A DNA stretch of 64,000 nt from Paracoccus marcusii (GCF_028621715.1 NZ_CP117466.1:1312501-1376500); one strand, 5' to 3'. Counted from the first letter of the stretch, positions 27,630-37,969 are shown. Numbers and translations are program-made. Notes: generated by a model not told the origin, from the sequence alone.

Positions 27630-29237
27630 TCAGCCTAACAACCTGCGCGCGATCACCTGGGCCTGGATTTCTGCCGCGCCCTCGAAGATGTTCAGGATGC
27701 GGGCATCGCACAGCACCCGGCTGATCGGATATTCCAGCGCAAAACCGTTGCCACCGTGGACTTGCAGGGCATTGTCGGCCGCCGACCAGGCCACGCGGGC
27801 ACCCAGCAGCTTGGCCATCCCGGCCTCGACATCGCAGCGGTGACCGTGATCTTTTTCCCACGCGCTGAAATAAGTCAGCTGCCGCGCGATCATGATTTCG
27901 ACAGCCATCATCGCCAGCTTGTCGGCCACGCGGGGAAAGGCCGCCAGCGGCTTGCCGAACTGCCTGCGGTCCAGCGCATAGCGCAACCCCAGGTCCAGCG
28001 CGTTCTGCGCCACCCCGATCGCGCGCGCCGCGGTCTGGATGCGGGCGGATTCGAACGTCTCCATCAGCTGCTTGAAGCCGCGGCCCGTCTCTCCACCCAG
28101 AAGGTTCGCGCCGTCGACGCGGAACCCGTCAAAGGCAAGCTCGTATTCCTTCATCCCGCGATAGCCCAGCACCTCGATCTCTCCGCCAGTCATGCCGGGG
28201 GTGGGAAAGGGGTCGGCATCGGTGCCGGGGGTCTTTTCGGCGATGAACATCGACAACCCGCGATAGTCGTCGGTCGCGGGGTCCGTGCGCGCCAGCAGGG
28301 TCATGATATGCGTACGGGCGGCATGGGTGATCCAGGTCTTGTTCCCGGTCACCACCCAATCGTCGCCGTCCCGAACCGCGCGGGTGCGCAGGCTGCCCAG
28401 GTCGCTGCCGGTGTTGGGTTCGGTGAAGACCGCGGTGGGCAGCGTCTCGCCACTGGCCAGGCGCGGCAGCCAGTGCGCCTTCTGCGCCTCGGTGCCGCCG
28501 CACAGGATAAGCTCGGCCGCGATCTCGCTGCGCGTGCCAAGAGAGCCCACGCCGATATAGCCGCGCGACAGCTCCTCGGACACGACGACCATCGCGGCCT
28601 TGGACAGGCCCAGGCCGCCGAATTCCTCGGGTATGGTCAGGCCGAAGACGCCCAGTTCGGCCAGTTCGCTGATGATCTCCATCGGGATCAACTGATCCTG
28701 CAGGTGCCAGCCATGGGCATGGGGGGCGACCTTGTCGTCGCTCCACCGGCGGAACTGATCGCGGATCATCTCCAGATCCTCGTCCAGGCCGCTGGCGCCA
28801 AAGATCGCCGCGCCGGCGTCGCGCGCCATCAGAGCGGCCAGTTCGGCCCGCGCCTCGGGCGTGTTGCCCGCCATCAGTGACAGCGCCTGTTCCGACGGCT
28901 GCCACGTCACGCCCAGATCGGACAGGCGCGCGAATTCGGTCTGGCTCATCGGGATGCCGCCTAGGATCTGGGTCAGGTATTCTCCCATGCCGATGCGGGT
29001 GATCAGCGCCTCGACGGGGCCGTCCACGCGCGCGGACCAGTCGGCCAGCTGGCGCAGCGACATGACATAGGTGGCCAGCCAGGACAGGGCATGCGCCGCA
29101 TGCTGGTGCCGCTCCAGCGCGTCTGTGTCGACGCGGCCGTCCACCGTCACGCGGGCGCGCAGGGCCTCCTTGGCACGGGCCAGCAGATCGTCCAGTTCGG
29201 ACAGGACGGTCTGGGACTGATGGGTCATGTCTTTCAT
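27630..29237 (-). CDS. mcd: (2S)-methylsuccinyl-CoA dehydrogenase, ethylmalonyl-CoA pathway
   Basis: A 535-residue acyl-CoA dehydrogenase with an extra N-terminal domain of about 150 residues before the ACAD core, the length signature of Mcd, which oxidises (2S)-methylsuccinyl-CoA to mesaconyl-CoA in acetyl-CoA assimilation. Core motifs are TEPNTGSDLGSLRTRA, TWITHAARTHI, RRQFGKPLAAF and, near the end, ALQVHGGNGFALEYP then IFEGAAEIQ containing the catalytic base region. AAAGGA precedes ATG 29237; frames extending to 29309 look spurious. The other pathway genes (ccr, ecm, mcm) are not in the window, but phaB and phaA at 45074-47055 supply acetoacetyl-CoA chemistry. Confidence 0.88.
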   Translation of the reverse strand: MKDMTHQSQTVLSELDDLLARAKEALRARVTVDGRVDTDALERHQHAAHALSWLATYVMSLRQLADWSARVDGPVEALITRIGMGEYLTQILGGIPMSQTEFARLSDLGVTWQPSEQALSLMAGNTPEARAELAALMARDAGAAIFGASGLDEDLEMIRDQFRRWSDDKVAPHAHGWHLQDQLIPMEIISELAELGVFGLTIPEEFGGLGLSKAAMVVVSEELSRGYIGVGSLGTRSEIAAELILCGGTEAQKAHWLPRLASGETLPTAVFTEPNTGSDLGSLRTRAVRDGDDWVVTGNKTWITHAARTHIMTLLARTDPATDDYRGLSMFIAEKTPGTDADPFPTPGMTGGEIEVLGYRGMKEYELAFDGFRVDGANLLGGETGRGFKQLMETFESARIQTAARAIGVAQNALDLGLRYALDRRQFGKPLAAFPRVADKLAMMAVEIMIARQLTYFSAWEKDHGHRCDVEAGMAKLLGARVAWSAADNALQVHGGNGFALEYPISRVLCDARILNIFEGAAEIQAQVIARRLLG

Positions 29238-29407
29238 CGATTCGTCCTTTCGCGGCATTGCAGCATGGGTAGCGCCTTCGCACCTGCAGCGCAACAATTT
29301 TGCGCCCAATGGCCGCCACGCGACCTAATGTGTCGCACCGGATTCGCATGTCACTGATCCGTCAAAGCGGCCTTTTCCTTTCCCGGCGTCGCGGTTAGCG
29401 TGCCCCC

Positions 29408-30175
29408 ATGTTCGGACTGGAGCCCTGGCAATTCATGGCGGCCTTCGGGGTTACCGCCTTCGCGGGCTTCGTGAAGGGGGCCCTGGGCTTTGCCATGCCG
29501 ATGATCATGATCTCGGCCTTCGGGTCGATCATGCCGGCGCCGGTGGCCCTTGCGGCGATGATCCTGCCGACGCTGTTCACCAACATCCAGCAGGCCGTGC
29601 GCGACGGGCGGCCCGCCGCCGTGGCCTCGGCCGTCAAGTTCCGCCTGCACATCGCGATGGTCGGCATCTTCATCTGCGTCTCTGCCGGGTTCGCGGCGGT
29701 GATCCCGCAATGGGTGATGTACGCGCTGCTGGGCGTGCCGATCACGCTGTTCGCGCTGTGGCAGCTGTCGGGCCGGCCGCTGGTCCTGAACCTGCGCCAC
29801 CGCAGGCGGGCAGAGGGGTGGTCGGGCGTCATCGGCGGACTGTACGGCGGCATCTCGGGCATCTGGGGGCCGCCGCTGATCGTCTATCTGCTGTCGGTGG
29901 GCACCGAAAAGCGCGAACAGGTGCGGGTGCAGGGCGTCGTGTTCCTGATCGGCGCGGTCGTCCTGACGGTGGCGCACCTGTTTTCCGGCCTGCTGAACGC
30001 ATCGACCCTGCCCCTGTCCGCGGTCCTGTGCATCCCGGCATTTGCGGGGATGATGGCGGGGTTTGCGCTGCAGGACCGGCTGGATGTCGAACAGTTCCGC
30101 CGCTGGACGCTGCTGCTGCTGGTCCTGACCGGGCTGAACCTGATCCGCCGCGCCTTTGATCTCTGGAGCCTGTGA
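29408..30175 (+). CDS. TSUP-family (TauE/SafE-like) membrane exporter
   Basis: A 255-residue membrane protein with about eight hydrophobic helices in two halves. Family features: [18 protein letters not shown] at the start and [20 protein letters not shown] in the second half. TSUP proteins export sulfite, sulfoacetate or similar small organic acids; nothing here identifies the substrate. The TGA overlaps the dapE start region, so the two may be cotranscribed although functionally unrelated. It is divergent from mcd with a 170-bp gap. Confidence 0.85.
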   Translation: MFGLEPWQFMAAFGVTAFAGFVKGALGFAMPMIMISAFGSIMPAPVALAAMILPTLFTNIQQAVRDGRPAAVASAVKFRLHIAMVGIFICVSAGFAAVIPQWVMYALLGVPITLFALWQLSGRPLVLNLRHRRRAEGWSGVIGGLYGGISGIWGPPLIVYLLSVGTEKREQVRVQGVVFLIGAVVLTVAHLFSGLLNASTLPLSAVLCIPAFAGMMAGFALQDRLDVEQFRRWTLLLLVLTGLNLIRRAFDLWSL

Positions 30176-31314
30176 TGCCTGACGCCGCCGACCTGACCGC
30201 CCGCCTGATCCGCTGCCCCTCGGTCACGCCCGAGGAGGGCGGCGCCCTGGTCCTGCTGCAGGAGGTGCTGGAGGAGGCGGGCTTCGACTGCCACCGCGTC
30301 GACCGCAACGGCACGCCGAACCTGTTCGCACGATGGGGCGCCAAGGGAGCGCGGGCCATCGGCTTCAACGGGCACACCGACGTGGTGCCGCCGGGTGATC
30401 CGGCATCCTGGACGCACCCGCCGTTCTCCGGCCACTGGGACGCGGACGACGTGATCTGGGGTCGGGGCGCCACCGACATGAAATCCGGCGTCGCGGCCTT
30501 TGTCTGCGCCGCGGTGGATTTCGTGCGCCAGACGCCCCCGGACGGGGCCGTGATCCTGACCATCACCGGCGACGAGGAAGGCCCGTCCCGCGACGGCACC
30601 ATCGCCCTGCTGGACTGGATGGCCGCGAACGACGAACGCATGGAGGCCTGCATCGTCGGAGAGCCGTCGAACCCCGAGGTGATGGGAGAGATGATGAAGA
30701 TCGGCCGGCGTGGATCGGCCACCTACACCATCACCGCCAAGGGTCGTCAGGGGCATGCCGCCTATCCGCACAAGGCGCTGAACCCGCTGCACGCGCTGAC
30801 CCGCTATCTGGCCGACCTGACCGCCGAACCGCTGGACCAGGGCACGGATCATTTCGACCCCTCGGGGCTGCAGATCACCACGATCGACTGCGGCAACCCC
30901 GCGTCGAACGTGATCCCGGAAAAGGCGGTGGCGGTGGTCAACATCCGCTTCAACGACCTGCATACCGGGGCGGGCCTGCTGGACCGCCTGCGCGACCGCG
31001 CGGCGGCGGTGCAGGAGCAGACCGGCGTGACGCTGAGCGTCGAGGCCCAGATCTCGGGCGAGGCGTTCCTGACCGCGCCCGGCCCCTTCGTCGACATGGT
31101 GCGCGGCGTCGTCCAGCAGGAGACGAACCGGCAGCCGGTCCTGTCCACATCGGGCGGCACCTCGGACGCGCGCTTCGTCAAGGATCACTGCCCGGTGGTG
31201 GAATTCGGGCTGGTCGGTGCCCACATGCACCAGGTGGACGAACGTGTCCCCGCCCAGCAGGTCCGCCAGCTGCAGGTGATCTATCAGCGTATCCTGGAAA
31301 GGTTCTTTGCATGA
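30175..31314 (+). CDS. dapE: Succinyl-diaminopimelate desuccinylase
   Basis: A 379-residue M20-family zinc amidohydrolase of lysine and peptidoglycan precursor synthesis. Motifs: [13 protein letters not shown] with the first metal His/Asp, [15 protein letters not shown], the [13 protein letters not shown] catalytic Glu and metal Glu, and [15 protein letters not shown] near the C-terminus. ATG 30175 is preferred over GTG 30172 because GGAG at about 30165-30168 is better spaced. Lysine synthesis is completed by lysA at 50788. The stop overlaps the GNAT start. Confidence 0.95.
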   Translation: MPDAADLTARLIRCPSVTPEEGGALVLLQEVLEEAGFDCHRVDRNGTPNLFARWGAKGARAIGFNGHTDVVPPGDPASWTHPPFSGHWDADDVIWGRGATDMKSGVAAFVCAAVDFVRQTPPDGAVILTITGDEEGPSRDGTIALLDWMAANDERMEACIVGEPSNPEVMGEMMKIGRRGSATYTITAKGRQGHAAYPHKALNPLHALTRYLADLTAEPLDQGTDHFDPSGLQITTIDCGNPASNVIPEKAVAVVNIRFNDLHTGAGLLDRLRDRAAAVQEQTGVTLSVEAQISGEAFLTAPGPFVDMVRGVVQQETNRQPVLSTSGGTSDARFVKDHCPVVEFGLVGAHMHQVDERVPAQQVRQLQVIYQRILERFFA

Positions 31315-31730
31315 CCATCGTCGAGACGACCGACCTGGCCGCCTGCCACGCGCTGCGCCGCACCGTCTTCATCGAGGAGCAGAACGTCCCCGAGGCCGAG
31401 GAGATGGACGACCTGGACGGCGACGCCGTCCACCTGCTGGCGACCGATGCGGAGGACCGTCCGGTCGCGACCGCGCGCCTGCTGGTCAAGGACGACATCG
31501 GCAAGATCGGCCGCGTCTGCGTGCTGGCCGACCAGCGCGGAACCGGCATGGGTGCCGCCTTGATGCGGGTCGCCATCGACGCGCTGGCCGCCCGTGGCGT
31601 GCGCCAGGTGCGGCTGGGATCGCAGACCCATGCGATGGGTTTCTATGAAAAGCTGGGCTTTGTCGCCGAGGGCCCCGTCTATGACGACGCGGGCATCCCG
31701 CATCGCGACATGGCCCTGGACCTGAAGTGA
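31311..31730 (+). CDS. GNAT-family N-acetyltransferase
   Basis: A 139-residue acetyltransferase of the ElaA/YjdJ-like group. The acetyl-CoA-binding motif is [17 protein letters not shown] (about residues 62-78); [13 protein letters not shown] near the N-terminus and [21 protein letters not shown] near the end are typical of this subgroup. ATG 31311 overlaps the dapE stop (ATGA). The acceptor is unknown; position between dapE and rnr gives no clear hint. Confidence 0.85.
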   Translation: MTIVETTDLAACHALRRTVFIEEQNVPEAEEMDDLDGDAVHLLATDAEDRPVATARLLVKDDIGKIGRVCVLADQRGTGMGAALMRVAIDALAARGVRQVRLGSQTHAMGFYEKLGFVAEGPVYDDAGIPHRDMALDLK

Positions 31731-31734
31731 GCCG

Positions 31735-33984
31735 ATGACCCAGACCCAGATCCCCAGCAAGGCGCAGATCCTCGAATGGGTGTCCGACAATCCGGACGCC
31801 AATTCCAAGCGCGATATCGCCAAGGCCTTCGGCATCAAGGGCGCCGCGCGGATCGAGCTGAAGCGCCTGTTGAAGGAGCTGGAGGCCGAGGGCCATCTGG
31901 AGCGCCGCCGCCGCCATTACCTGGACGCCGAGACGCTGCCGCCGGTGACGGTCCTGGAACTGCTGGCGCCGGACGGGTCGGGCGATCTGTTCGCGCGACC
32001 GCTGGAATGGTCGGGGACCGGGCCGATGCCGCGGATCCTGTACGCGCCGCTGAAGGCCGATCCGGCCCTGGGCCGCGGCGACCGGTTCCTGGGCCGGCTG
32101 ATGCCGGTTCTGGGCGAGGACTATCAGTACCGCGCCCGCCTGATCCGCCGCATCACGGCCAGCGCGAACCGCATCACCGGCATTTTCCGCAAGGACAGCG
32201 AGGGCGGCCGCATCCTGCCCATCGACAAGGGCCAGGACAAGGAATGGCGCGTCCGTGCCGACGCCACCCTGGACGCCGAGAACGGCGAACTGGTGCAGGG
32301 CGAACAGATCGGCCCACGCGGCCGCATGGGCCTGCCGCAGGCGCGCATCATCGAACGTCTGGGCGATCCGTCGGCACCCCGCGCGGTCAGCCTGATCGCG
32401 ATCCACCAGCACGGCATCCCCGACGAATTTCCGCAAAAGGCGCTGGACGAGGCCGAGGCCGCCAAGCCCGCGCCGCTGAAGGGGCGGGACGACCTGCGCC
32501 ATCTGCCGCTTGTCACCATCGACCCGTCGGACGCGCGCGACCACGACGATGCGGTCGCGGCCTTCGTCGAGGAGGACGGCGGCGCGACGATCTGGGTCGC
32601 CATCGCCGACGTGGCCCATTATGTCCGCCCCGGCAGCGCGCTGGACCGCGAGGCCTGGGGGCGCGGCAACTCGACCTATTTCCCCGACCGCGTGGTGCCG
32701 ATGCTGCCAGAGGCGCTGTCGGCGGACCTGTGTTCGCTGCACGAGGGCGTCGACCGACCCGTCATCGCGGTCGAGATGCGGCTGGACGCGCAGGGCAACA
32801 AGACCGGCCACCGGTTCCACCGCGCCATGATGAACAGCCGCGCCAGCCTTGCCTATGAGCAGGCGCAGGCGGGCGCGGACGGGGTGCCCGACGCGCAGAC
32901 CGCGCCGCTGATGGACGACGTGATCCGCCCGCTGTGGCATGCCTATGGCCTGCTGAAGGACGCGCGCGAGCGCCGCCAGCCGCTGGAACTGGACCTGCCG
33001 GAACGCCGGATCGAGCTGTCGCCCGAGGGGCGCGTCACGGCCGTGGCGTTCCGCGAACGCCTGGACGCGCACAAGCTGATCGAGGAGTTCATGGTCCTGG
33101 CCAACGTGGCCGCCTCCGAGGAGCTGACCCGTCGCAAGCGCCCCCTGCTGTTCCGCGTCCACGAGGAGCCGAGCCTGGCCAAGATGGACGCGCTGCGCGA
33201 GGTGGCCCAGGCCTCGGGGTTCACGCTGGCCAAGGGGCAGGTGCTGCACACCAGCCACCTGAACCGCCTGCTGTCCCAGGCCGAGGGCAGCGACTTTGAC
33301 GAACTGATCAACATCAGCACGCTGCGGTCGATGACCCAAGCCTATTACAACCCCGAGAATTTCGGCCATTTCGGCCTGTCGCTGAAAAGCTATGCGCATT
33401 TCACCTCGCCCATCCGGCGGTACGCCGACCTGGTGGTGCACCGGGCGCTGATCAGTGCGCATGGCTGGGGCAAGGACGGGCTGACCGAGGATCAGGTCGA
33501 ACGCCTGCCCGAGACCGCGACCCATATCAGCGAGACCGAGCGGCGATCCATGGCCGCGGAACGCGACACGACCGACCGCTATCTGGCGGCGTTCCTGGCC
33601 GAACGCGTGGGCACCGAGATGACCGGCCGCATCAGCGGCATCCAGAAGTTCGGCGCCTTCGTCAAGCTGGACGAGACGGGGGCCGACGGGCTGCTGCCGA
33701 TCCGCGCCATCGGGCAGGAGTATTTCCACTTCGACCCCGACCGCCAAATGCTGATCGGCAGCGACACGGGCCTGGAGATCGGCATCGGACAGCGGGTGAC
33801 CGTGCGCCTGGCCGAGGCGCTGCCCCTGACCGGGGGGCTGCTGCTGGACCTGCTGGAGCTGGAGGGCGCGACCCTGCCGCGCGGTCCGTCCAAGGGACGC
33901 CGCGGCGGTGGACCGGGTCGCATGGCCGTCAAGTCGCGGCTGGCCGAGATCAAGCGCGCCACCAAGCGGCGGCGCAAGCGCTGA
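31735..33984 (+). CDS. rnr: Ribonuclease R
   Basis: A 749-residue 3'-5' exoribonuclease that degrades structured RNA. Order: a winged-helix/HTH_12 segment (SNPDANSKRDIAKAFGIKG... region), cold-shock domains, the RNB catalytic domain with DARDHDDAV holding the metal Asp residues and YFPDRVVPMLPEALS, then an S1 domain near ISGIQKFGAFVKLDETGADG. A basic tail rich in Arg/Lys (GRRGGGPGRM to RRRKR) ends the protein, as in many RNase R. The TGA at 33982-33984 abuts the opposing gene's stop, forming TGATCA. Confidence 0.95.
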   Translation: MTQTQIPSKAQILEWVSDNPDANSKRDIAKAFGIKGAARIELKRLLKELEAEGHLERRRRHYLDAETLPPVTVLELLAPDGSGDLFARPLEWSGTGPMPRILYAPLKADPALGRGDRFLGRLMPVLGEDYQYRARLIRRITASANRITGIFRKDSEGGRILPIDKGQDKEWRVRADATLDAENGELVQGEQIGPRGRMGLPQARIIERLGDPSAPRAVSLIAIHQHGIPDEFPQKALDEAEAAKPAPLKGRDDLRHLPLVTIDPSDARDHDDAVAAFVEEDGGATIWVAIADVAHYVRPGSALDREAWGRGNSTYFPDRVVPMLPEALSADLCSLHEGVDRPVIAVEMRLDAQGNKTGHRFHRAMMNSRASLAYEQAQAGADGVPDAQTAPLMDDVIRPLWHAYGLLKDARERRQPLELDLPERRIELSPEGRVTAVAFRERLDAHKLIEEFMVLANVAASEELTRRKRPLLFRVHEEPSLAKMDALREVAQASGFTLAKGQVLHTSHLNRLLSQAEGSDFDELINISTLRSMTQAYYNPENFGHFGLSLKSYAHFTSPIRRYADLVVHRALISAHGWGKDGLTEDQVERLPETATHISETERRSMAAERDTTDRYLAAFLAERVGTEMTGRISGIQKFGAFVKLDETGADGLLPIRAIGQEYFHFDPDRQMLIGSDTGLEIGIGQRVTVRLAEALPLTGGLLLDLLELEGATLPRGPSKGRRGGGPGRMAVKSRLAEIKRATKRRRKR

Positions 33985-35310
33985 TCAGCTTTCGCGGAAC
34001 GCGCGATTGAAGTAGTCGGCCAGCGGCTTCATCAGGTAAGCCATCGGGCTGCGGTCGCCGGTCTGGATATAGACCTCGACCGGCATGCCGGGCACCAGCG
34101 CCAGCCCGCCCAGCTTGTCCAGTTGGTCGGGCGGGATCGAGACCTCGGCCCGGTAATAGGGGGTCCGCGTCGCCTCATCCAGCAGGGCATCGGCGGAGAT
34201 GCGGTCCAGCCGCCCGTCGATTTCCGGCGTGGTGCGCGACGAGAATGCGGAAAAGCGCAGGACGACCGGCTGGCCCAGCTGGATCTCGTCGATGTTGATC
34301 GTCGCCACGCGCGCGCCGATCACCAGCGGGCGGTCCTGCGGGATGATGTAGAGCAGCGGGTCGGCGGGCCGGATCACCGACCGCGGCGTGGTGACCTGCA
34401 TGTTGTAGACGACGCCCGACACGGGGGCGCGGATCTCCAGCCGGTCCAGCTGTTCGGTCAGGCTGCGGCGGCGTTCGGCCAGCTCCAGCTCGCGATAGCC
34501 CAGATCGCCCAGTTCCGTCTCGGCCATCTCGCGGCGTTCGGCGGCCAGGCGCAGGCTCTGGATCTGCAGTTCGGTCTGGCGGATCGCGGCCGAGGCGCGG
34601 CTGGCCTGCAGCGACCCCAGTTCACCGTCGATGCGCGCGGCCTCGCGCTCGAGGGCCAGCACGCGGCTGGCCTGGGCCAGCCCCCGGTCCAGCAGGCTCT
34701 GCTGGTCGGTCAGCTCGCGCCCGATCAGGTCGCGCTGCGTGCCCAGGGCGGCGAACTGGGCGTCGATGCCGTCGACCTCGGAATCGATCTGGTCGGATTG
34801 CTTGGCCAGCTGGTCCAGAGACTGGCGCAGCGTGTCCAGCCGCGTGCGGAACAGGCTGGTCTGTCCCGCGATCAGATTCTGCAGCGCCGGCGACGCGGTC
34901 GCGGCCTGCACCAGTTCGTCGGGAAAGGTGATCGTGTCGGCATCGGCGCGTTCGGCCTCCAGCCGGCCGCGGCGGGCCAGGATCTCGAAATACTGGCCCT
35001 CGACGATGGTGTGCTCGGTGCGCAGCAGCGTGCCGTCCAGCGTCAGCAGCAGATCGCCCGCGGCGACGGTGCTGCCCTCGGATGTGGCGATGTCCTGGAC
35101 CACGCCGCCATCGGGATGCTGGACGATCTGGCGCTGCTGTTCGACCTCGACCTGGCCACCCGCCACGACCGCGCCCGAGATGCGCGTGGACATCGCCCAG
35201 ACCGTGAAGCCGCCCACCAGCACCAGCACCGCCACCACGCCCGCGATGATCGGGCCGCGCACCGGCCAGCGCCGGTCGCCCGAGGCCGCGCGTGTCCGAC
35301 CGCGGCTCAT
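33985..35310 (-). CDS. Type I secretion membrane fusion protein (HlyD/PrtE family)
   Basis: A 441-residue periplasmic adaptor. One N-terminal membrane helix (IIAGVVAVLVLVGGFTVWAM, about residues 20-40) is followed by a barrel-sandwich domain, a long coiled coil (residues about 90-260, with leucine-rich heptads such as LDTLRQSLDQLAKQSDQID), and a beta-barrel region with IRAPVSGVVYNMQ and the HlyD ending GMPVEVYIQTGDRSPMAYL. It links the ABC exporter to an outer-membrane TolC-type channel, which is not in the window. The start overlaps the exporter gene's stop, so both are one operon. Confidence 0.92.
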   Translation of the reverse strand: MSRGRTRAASGDRRWPVRGPIIAGVVAVLVLVGGFTVWAMSTRISGAVVAGGQVEVEQQRQIVQHPDGGVVQDIATSEGSTVAAGDLLLTLDGTLLRTEHTIVEGQYFEILARRGRLEAERADADTITFPDELVQAATASPALQNLIAGQTSLFRTRLDTLRQSLDQLAKQSDQIDSEVDGIDAQFAALGTQRDLIGRELTDQQSLLDRGLAQASRVLALEREAARIDGELGSLQASRASAAIRQTELQIQSLRLAAERREMAETELGDLGYRELELAERRRSLTEQLDRLEIRAPVSGVVYNMQVTTPRSVIRPADPLLYIIPQDRPLVIGARVATINIDEIQLGQPVVLRFSAFSSRTTPEIDGRLDRISADALLDEATRTPYYRAEVSIPPDQLDKLGGLALVPGMPVEVYIQTGDRSPMAYLMKPLADYFNRAFRES

Positions 35311-37058
35311 GCGACGCCCCCGCCCTGGCCCGAGGTCTGCGCCTGACGGATCTGGGCCGAATTCTGCACCATCTGTTCCAGCACCTTGTCACGCGGGCCG
35401 AAGGCGCGGCGGACGCCGCCCTCCAGCACCAGCAGGTTTTCGCATTCGTTGATCGCGGCGGGACGGTGGGCCATGATGATGACCGCGCCGCCCTGCGACT
35501 TCAGCCGCCGGATCGCGGCATTCAGCGCCTCGGATCCCAGGTTGTCCAGGTTCGAGTTCGGCTCGTCCAGAACCAGCAGCACGGGGTCGGGATAGAGCGC
35601 GCGGGCCAGGCCGATGCGCTGAATCTGGCCGCCCGACAGACGGCCCGCCGTCTGGCTGATGCGCGTGTCGTATCCCTGCGGCAGGTCCAGGATCATCTGG
35701 TGCGCGGCGGCCGCCTGTGCGGCGCGCACCACCTGGTCGGGGTCGGGGCGGTCGGACAGGCGGGCGATGTTTTCGGCGATCGTGCCGTCGAAGAGCGTCA
35801 CCTGCTGGGGCAGATAGCCGATCAGGCCGCCCAGCACGTCGGGGTGGTACTGGTCCAGCGTCGCGCCGCCCAGACGGATGCTGCCGCCGCCCACGCGCCA
35901 CGCGCCGATCAGCGCCCGCGCCAGCGTCGACTTGCCCGCGCCCGACGGACCGATGACCCCCAGGGCCGTGCCAGGCGCCACGCCGAAGCTGACGCCGCGC
36001 AGGGTGGCCTGCCCCTCTCCCGGCGGGGCGACCGAGAGGTTGCGCACCTCCAGCCGGGCCTCGGGGCGGGGAAGGGGGGTGCGGACCGGATCGGCCGGCT
36101 GGCGCGACAACAGGCCCGCCAAGCGGCCCCAACCGTCCTGCGCGGCCTGAACCGATGGCCAGCCGCCGACCAGCTGGTCCACCGGGGCCAGGGCGCGGCC
36201 CATCACGATGGAGCTGGCGATCATCGCGCCGGGCGTCAGTTCCTGGCGCAGCACCAGCCAGGCCCCCGCCGCCAGCATCGCGCTTTGCAGGAACAGCCGG
36301 AAGGTCCGCGAAAAGACGCTGAACCCCGCCGACAGGTCTCCGGCGCGGACCGCATTGTCCTGTGATTCAGACCGGGCCAGGCGCCAGCGGGCAAAGGTGG
36401 CGCCGCGCATGCCCAGGGCGCCGATCACCTCGCCCTCGTCGCGATAGAGGTCCGCCATGCGCTGCGCCTGCGCGCCGGCCTGGGCCGAACCCTGCAGCGG
36501 CGCGCGGGTCAGGACGCGGTTCAGGATCGTGGTGCCGACCAGGATCCCGCCGCCGATGGTTGCGACGATGCCCAGGACCGGGTGGAACATGAAGACCGCC
36601 GCCAGGAAAAGCGGTGCCCAGGGCAGGTCGAAGAAAGCCAGCATGACCGGTGACCCGATCAGCCGCTGGACGGAATCCAGGTCGCGCATCCCGCCCGCCG
36701 TGGCGGCCGATTCGTCGCCGCGCAATGCGCCCTCGCGCAGCGCGGCGTCGAAGACGCGACCCTCCATCCGGTCCTGGAACCGGGCGGCGATCCGCTGCAT
36801 CACGCGGTTGCGGATGATGTCGATCGCACCCATCAGCACGAAGAGGAAGATCACCAGCACGAACAGCGCGGTCAGCGTCTCGACGCTGCGCGAGGCCAGC
36901 ACACGGTCATAGACCTGCAGCATGAATAGCGGCCCGGTCAGCATCAGCAGGTTCACGACCGCCGAGAAGACCCCCACCGACAGGAACAGCGGCCACCCCG
37001 TGGCGCGCGCTTGGCGCAGTTCCCGGGCCCCGTCCGTCAGGTTCGCAGCCTTGGCCAT
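35307..37058 (-). CDS. Type I secretion system permease/ATPase (PrtD family)
   Basis: A 583-residue half-transporter with six transmembrane helices and a C-terminal ATPase. The N-terminal block LTGPLFMLQVYDRVLASRSV is typical of PrtD/HlyB-type exporters lacking a C39 peptidase domain. Walker A is GPSGAGKS, the signature LSGGQIQR and Walker B LVLDEPNSNLD. It exports unfolded proteins that carry C-terminal signals and often RTX repeats. No cargo gene adjoins it; the RTX proteins at 15479-17308 and 62549-63286 are candidates. Transcription is divergent from mlaA. Confidence 0.93.
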   Translation of the reverse strand: MAKAANLTDGARELRQARATGWPLFLSVGVFSAVVNLLMLTGPLFMLQVYDRVLASRSVETLTALFVLVIFLFVLMGAIDIIRNRVMQRIAARFQDRMEGRVFDAALREGALRGDESAATAGGMRDLDSVQRLIGSPVMLAFFDLPWAPLFLAAVFMFHPVLGIVATIGGGILVGTTILNRVLTRAPLQGSAQAGAQAQRMADLYRDEGEVIGALGMRGATFARWRLARSESQDNAVRAGDLSAGFSVFSRTFRLFLQSAMLAAGAWLVLRQELTPGAMIASSIVMGRALAPVDQLVGGWPSVQAAQDGWGRLAGLLSRQPADPVRTPLPRPEARLEVRNLSVAPPGEGQATLRGVSFGVAPGTALGVIGPSGAGKSTLARALIGAWRVGGGSIRLGGATLDQYHPDVLGGLIGYLPQQVTLFDGTIAENIARLSDRPDPDQVVRAAQAAAAHQMILDLPQGYDTRISQTAGRLSGGQIQRIGLARALYPDPVLLVLDEPNSNLDNLGSEALNAAIRRLKSQGGAVIIMAHRPAAINECENLLVLEGGVRRAFGPRDKVLEQMVQNSAQIRQAQTSGQGGGVA

Positions 37059-37180
37059 ACGTCTTGCCCCGAAAATGCCGCGCCGATGGCGGGGCTTGCC
37101 TCGTTACCGCGGCGACCATATCACCACGCAGGGCTTATGCCAGCCTGCCGCGACCCTCGCATCGAAAGGTTAAGGATCCC

Positions 37181-37969
37181 TTGCGCCCCAACAGCCCCCC
37201 CGTCATGGCCCTGCTGCTGACGGCGCTTGTCGCCGCCGGATGCGCGCAGGCGCCCGTCCAGAAGGACGGCATCACCATCAACGACCCGTTCGAGGCGCAG
37301 AACCGCCGCGTGCATGCCTTCAACAAGGGGCTGGATGCGCGGGTGATCGGCCCCGTCGCGAACCGGCTGAAGGGCAGTGGTGACGACGCGCCGCGCGACC
37401 CCGATGCGCCGATCGGGCTGTTGCAGATGGTCATCAATGCCGGGCGCAACCTGTCCTTGCCCGTCAAGGTCGTGAACGGGCTGCTGCAGGGCAAGCCCCG
37501 CGATGCGGGCGCGAACCTGACCCGGTTCGCGGTCAATTCGACGGTCGGGCTGGGCGGCGTCTTCGATCCGGCCGCCGACAGTTTCGGCGTGACGGAACGT
37601 GACACCGATTTCGGCCAGACGCTGGCAGTCTGGGGCGTCCCCGAGGGCGCCTATCTGGAACTGCCCGTGCTGGGCCCGTCCACGCAGCGCGATGCGGTGG
37701 GGCAGGTCGTCGATCTGCTGATCGATCCGCTGTACCACGTCTTCGACGGTCGGGATGCCGCCACGGTATTCACCCTGCGGGTCGCGTCAAAAGCCGGTGA
37801 TCGGGCGCGCTTTGGGGATACGGTGGATGGCATTCTGCAGGGCAGTGCGGATAGCTATGCGCAGACGCGGCTGATCTGGCTGATGAACCGCCGCTTTGAC
37901 CTGGGAGAGACCGGTGACGATTACGACCCCTATGACGATGCGGACGTCATCGACCCCTATTCGGACTGA
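37181..37969 (+). CDS. mlaA: MlaA (VacJ) outer-membrane lipoprotein
   Basis: A 262-residue lipoprotein that extracts mislocalised phospholipids from the outer leaflet of the outer membrane. The signal ends in lipobox LVAAGC (Cys about residue 21). MlaA features are DPFEAQNRRVHAFNKGLD, the NLTRFAVNSTVGLGGVFDPA block and DFGQTLAVWGVPEGAYLELP, then LPVLGPSTQRDAVG. The start is probably TTG 37181, with AAGGA at 37172-37176; ATG 37205 would leave a signal peptide without positive charges. The 3' end overlaps the mlaC gene. Confidence 0.9.
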   Translation: MRPNSPPVMALLLTALVAAGCAQAPVQKDGITINDPFEAQNRRVHAFNKGLDARVIGPVANRLKGSGDDAPRDPDAPIGLLQMVINAGRNLSLPVKVVNGLLQGKPRDAGANLTRFAVNSTVGLGGVFDPAADSFGVTERDTDFGQTLAVWGVPEGAYLELPVLGPSTQRDAVGQVVDLLIDPLYHVFDGRDAATVFTLRVASKAGDRARFGDTVDGILQGSADSYAQTRLIWLMNRRFDLGETGDDYDPYDDADVIDPYSD

